DNA of 64,000 nucleotides, taken from assembly GCA_013334865.1 (NCBI GenBank), contig JAAXWS010000012.1, positions 20,689 through 84,688 of the forward strand, read 5' to 3'. Source of the stretch: Chlorobiaceae bacterium (lineage in GTDB: Bacteria > Bacteroidota > Chlorobiia > Chlorobiales > Chlorobiaceae). Position numbers and translations under genes: made by a program. Below the pieces are notes generated by a model. That model saw only the letters and a program-made list of their open reading frames with translations. It was not told the origin of the DNA and ran no database searches. Position 1 is the stretch's first letter. Every line of letters begins with the position of its first letter. Positions 62,940-64,000 of this stretch are shown here, in pieces.

Positions 62940-63947
62940 ATGTCTGGTAAAGTAGTCCTCGATTTTGAAAAACCCCTGGTCGAGCTTGAAGAGAAGCTCG
63001 CTGAAATGAGGGTGTACCTGAAAAGCGGCTCGGCAGAATCTGCCAAAGAGGGCGCCGACGGACTGAAGCGCGAGATCGAAGCCCTCGAGGCAAAGGTCGA
63101 GTCGCTTCGTGCCGCCATCTACAGGAACCTTACACGTTGGCAGAAAGTCCAGCTGGCACGCCATCCTGAACGCCCCTATACGCTCGACTACATCTACATG
63201 ATGACCAGGGATTTCGTCGAGCTTTCCGGGGACCGTCATTTCAAGGACGACAAGGCGATCATCGGCGGATTTGCCCGCATCGAGGACGAGGCGTCAGGAT
63301 TCTCGCAGAGCGTCATGGTGATCGGCCACCAGAAAGGGCGCGACACCAAGTCGAACCTCTACCGCAACTTCGGCATGGCCCAGCCGGAGGGGTATCGCAA
63401 GGCACTCAGGCTCATGAAGCTCGCCGAACGCTTCGGCAAACCTGTCGTCACCCTCATCGATACTCCCGGTGCCTTTCCCGGCATCGAGGCCGAGGAGCGT
63501 GGACAGGCCGAAGCCATCGCCAGGAACCTTTATGAAATGGCATCCCTCAAGGTGCCGGTCATCTGCGTCATCATCGGCGAAGGCGCCAGCGGAGGCGCCA
63601 TCGGCATCGGCGTCGGTGACAGGATTCTCATGGCCGAGAACTCCTGGTATTCGGTGATCTCTCCCGAAAGCTGCTCCTCCATCCTCTGGCGGAGCTGGAA
63701 CTACAAGGAGCAGGCGGCCGAAGCCCTGCGGCTGACCGCCCAGGATCTGCTCGAACAGAAGCTCATCGACCGTATCGTGCCCGAGCCGCTCGGCGGCGCC
63801 CATCGCAATCCGGAGCTCATGGCCGGTACGCTCAAGTCGATCCTGGTCGATGAGCTGCGCACGCTGATCGGGAAAGACCCGGCGATCCTCGTCGACGAAC
63901 GGATCGAGAAGTTCTCCTCAATGGGCGTTTTTACCGAAGAGGCCTGA
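62940..63947 (+). CDS. accA: Acetyl-CoA carboxylase carboxyltransferase subunit alpha
   Basis: A 335-residue carboxyltransferase alpha subunit. The N-terminal coiled coil ([25 protein letters not shown] ... [19 protein letters not shown]) is followed by the crotonase-like core: [42 protein letters not shown] and [21 protein letters not shown], which forms the oxyanion hole. It transfers CO2 from carboxybiotin to acetyl-CoA together with AccD. It is divergent from the accB-accC operon, with hup between. The 53 bases after it to the window end show no gene start. Confidence 0.97.
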   Translation: MSGKVVLDFEKPLVELEEKLAEMRVYLKSGSAESAKEGADGLKREIEALEAKVESLRAAIYRNLTRWQKVQLARHPERPYTLDYIYMMTRDFVELSGDRHFKDDKAIIGGFARIEDEASGFSQSVMVIGHQKGRDTKSNLYRNFGMAQPEGYRKALRLMKLAERFGKPVVTLIDTPGAFPGIEAEERGQAEAIARNLYEMASLKVPVICVIIGEGASGGAIGIGVGDRILMAENSWYSVISPESCSSILWRSWNYKEQAAEALRLTAQDLLEQKLIDRIVPEPLGGAHRNPELMAGTLKSILVDELRTLIGKDPAILVDERIEKFSSMGVFTEEA

Positions 63948-64000
63948 AGCCGGGAGACCCCTGCTCCGATATCACATAACGAGAAGAGGGCGCCTTTGGG

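Noticed and set aside
63948..64000. Start of another gene at the window end
   Set aside because: No start codon with a ribosome-binding site is seen in the last 53 bases; too little sequence to judge.

Overview
The window comes from a green sulfur bacterium (Chlorobiaceae; a high-GC Chlorobium/Pelodictyon-type genome). The diagnosis rests on the homodimeric type I reaction centre gene pscA (36309-38504) followed by the FA/FB ferredoxin-like subunit pscB (38584-39339), a CsmB/CsmF-family chlorosome envelope protein (1471-1695), a flavoprotein/iron-sulfur/heterodisulfide-reductase-like fumarate reductase fit for the reductive TCA cycle (9646-13255), atpA-atpG separated from the other ATP synthase genes, and the long insert-bearing form of IspG.

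Layout. 1-1373: a MurU/AmgK-like pair (cell-wall sugar recycling), cut by the window edge. 1471-2847: chlorosome protein, a 37-residue one-helix membrane protein and a DUF1997-like protein. 2920-8839: a compact operon with a CsoR/CstR-type regulator (Cys-Asn-Cys instead of Cys-His-Cys) behind a matching operator, then a TolC-like channel, an RND pump without its periplasmic adaptor, a PII-like protein with a Cys-Ser-Cys loop and a metallo-beta-lactamase-fold hydrolase. This is the most interesting candidate system here. 9068-15963: CBS protein, fumarate reductase, hemE, gmhA, ribH. 16151-25963: plsC, thrC, thrB, atpA, atpG, thrA and cinA, so three threonine-pathway enzymes surround an ATP synthase fragment. 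26134-35935: mutL, tRNA-Arg, cytochrome c, mtgA, a rubredoxin too short for most gene callers, an FAD oxidoreductase pair, glutamate dehydrogenase, and Memo/radical-SAM genes of the AmmeMemoRadiSam set next to dapF. 36309-47470: pscAB, a Dpm1-like glycosyltransferase, an EF-G paralogue, enolase, FtsB/DivIC, ispG and an SDR. 47563-59655: tRNA Thr-Tyr-Thr-Trp followed by secE-nusG-rplKAJL-rpoBC. 59850-63947: accC-accB-efp on the minus strand, HU, and accA.

No phage, integrase, transposase or CRISPR array is visible. The non-genic DNA is unusual: many gaps carry short tandem arrays with 7-base or 9-base periodicity (for example TGGATAA, CACGTGA, GTCCACnnn), often touching stop codons and often present as inverted pairs. 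One perfect 29-bp palindrome (26002-26061) resembles REP/RAYT-type elements. Two genes, hemE and the CBS gene, have terminator-like hairpins with T-runs just upstream of their start codons, suggesting attenuation. Start choices below use visible ribosome-binding sites and family alignment from memory; no database search was run.
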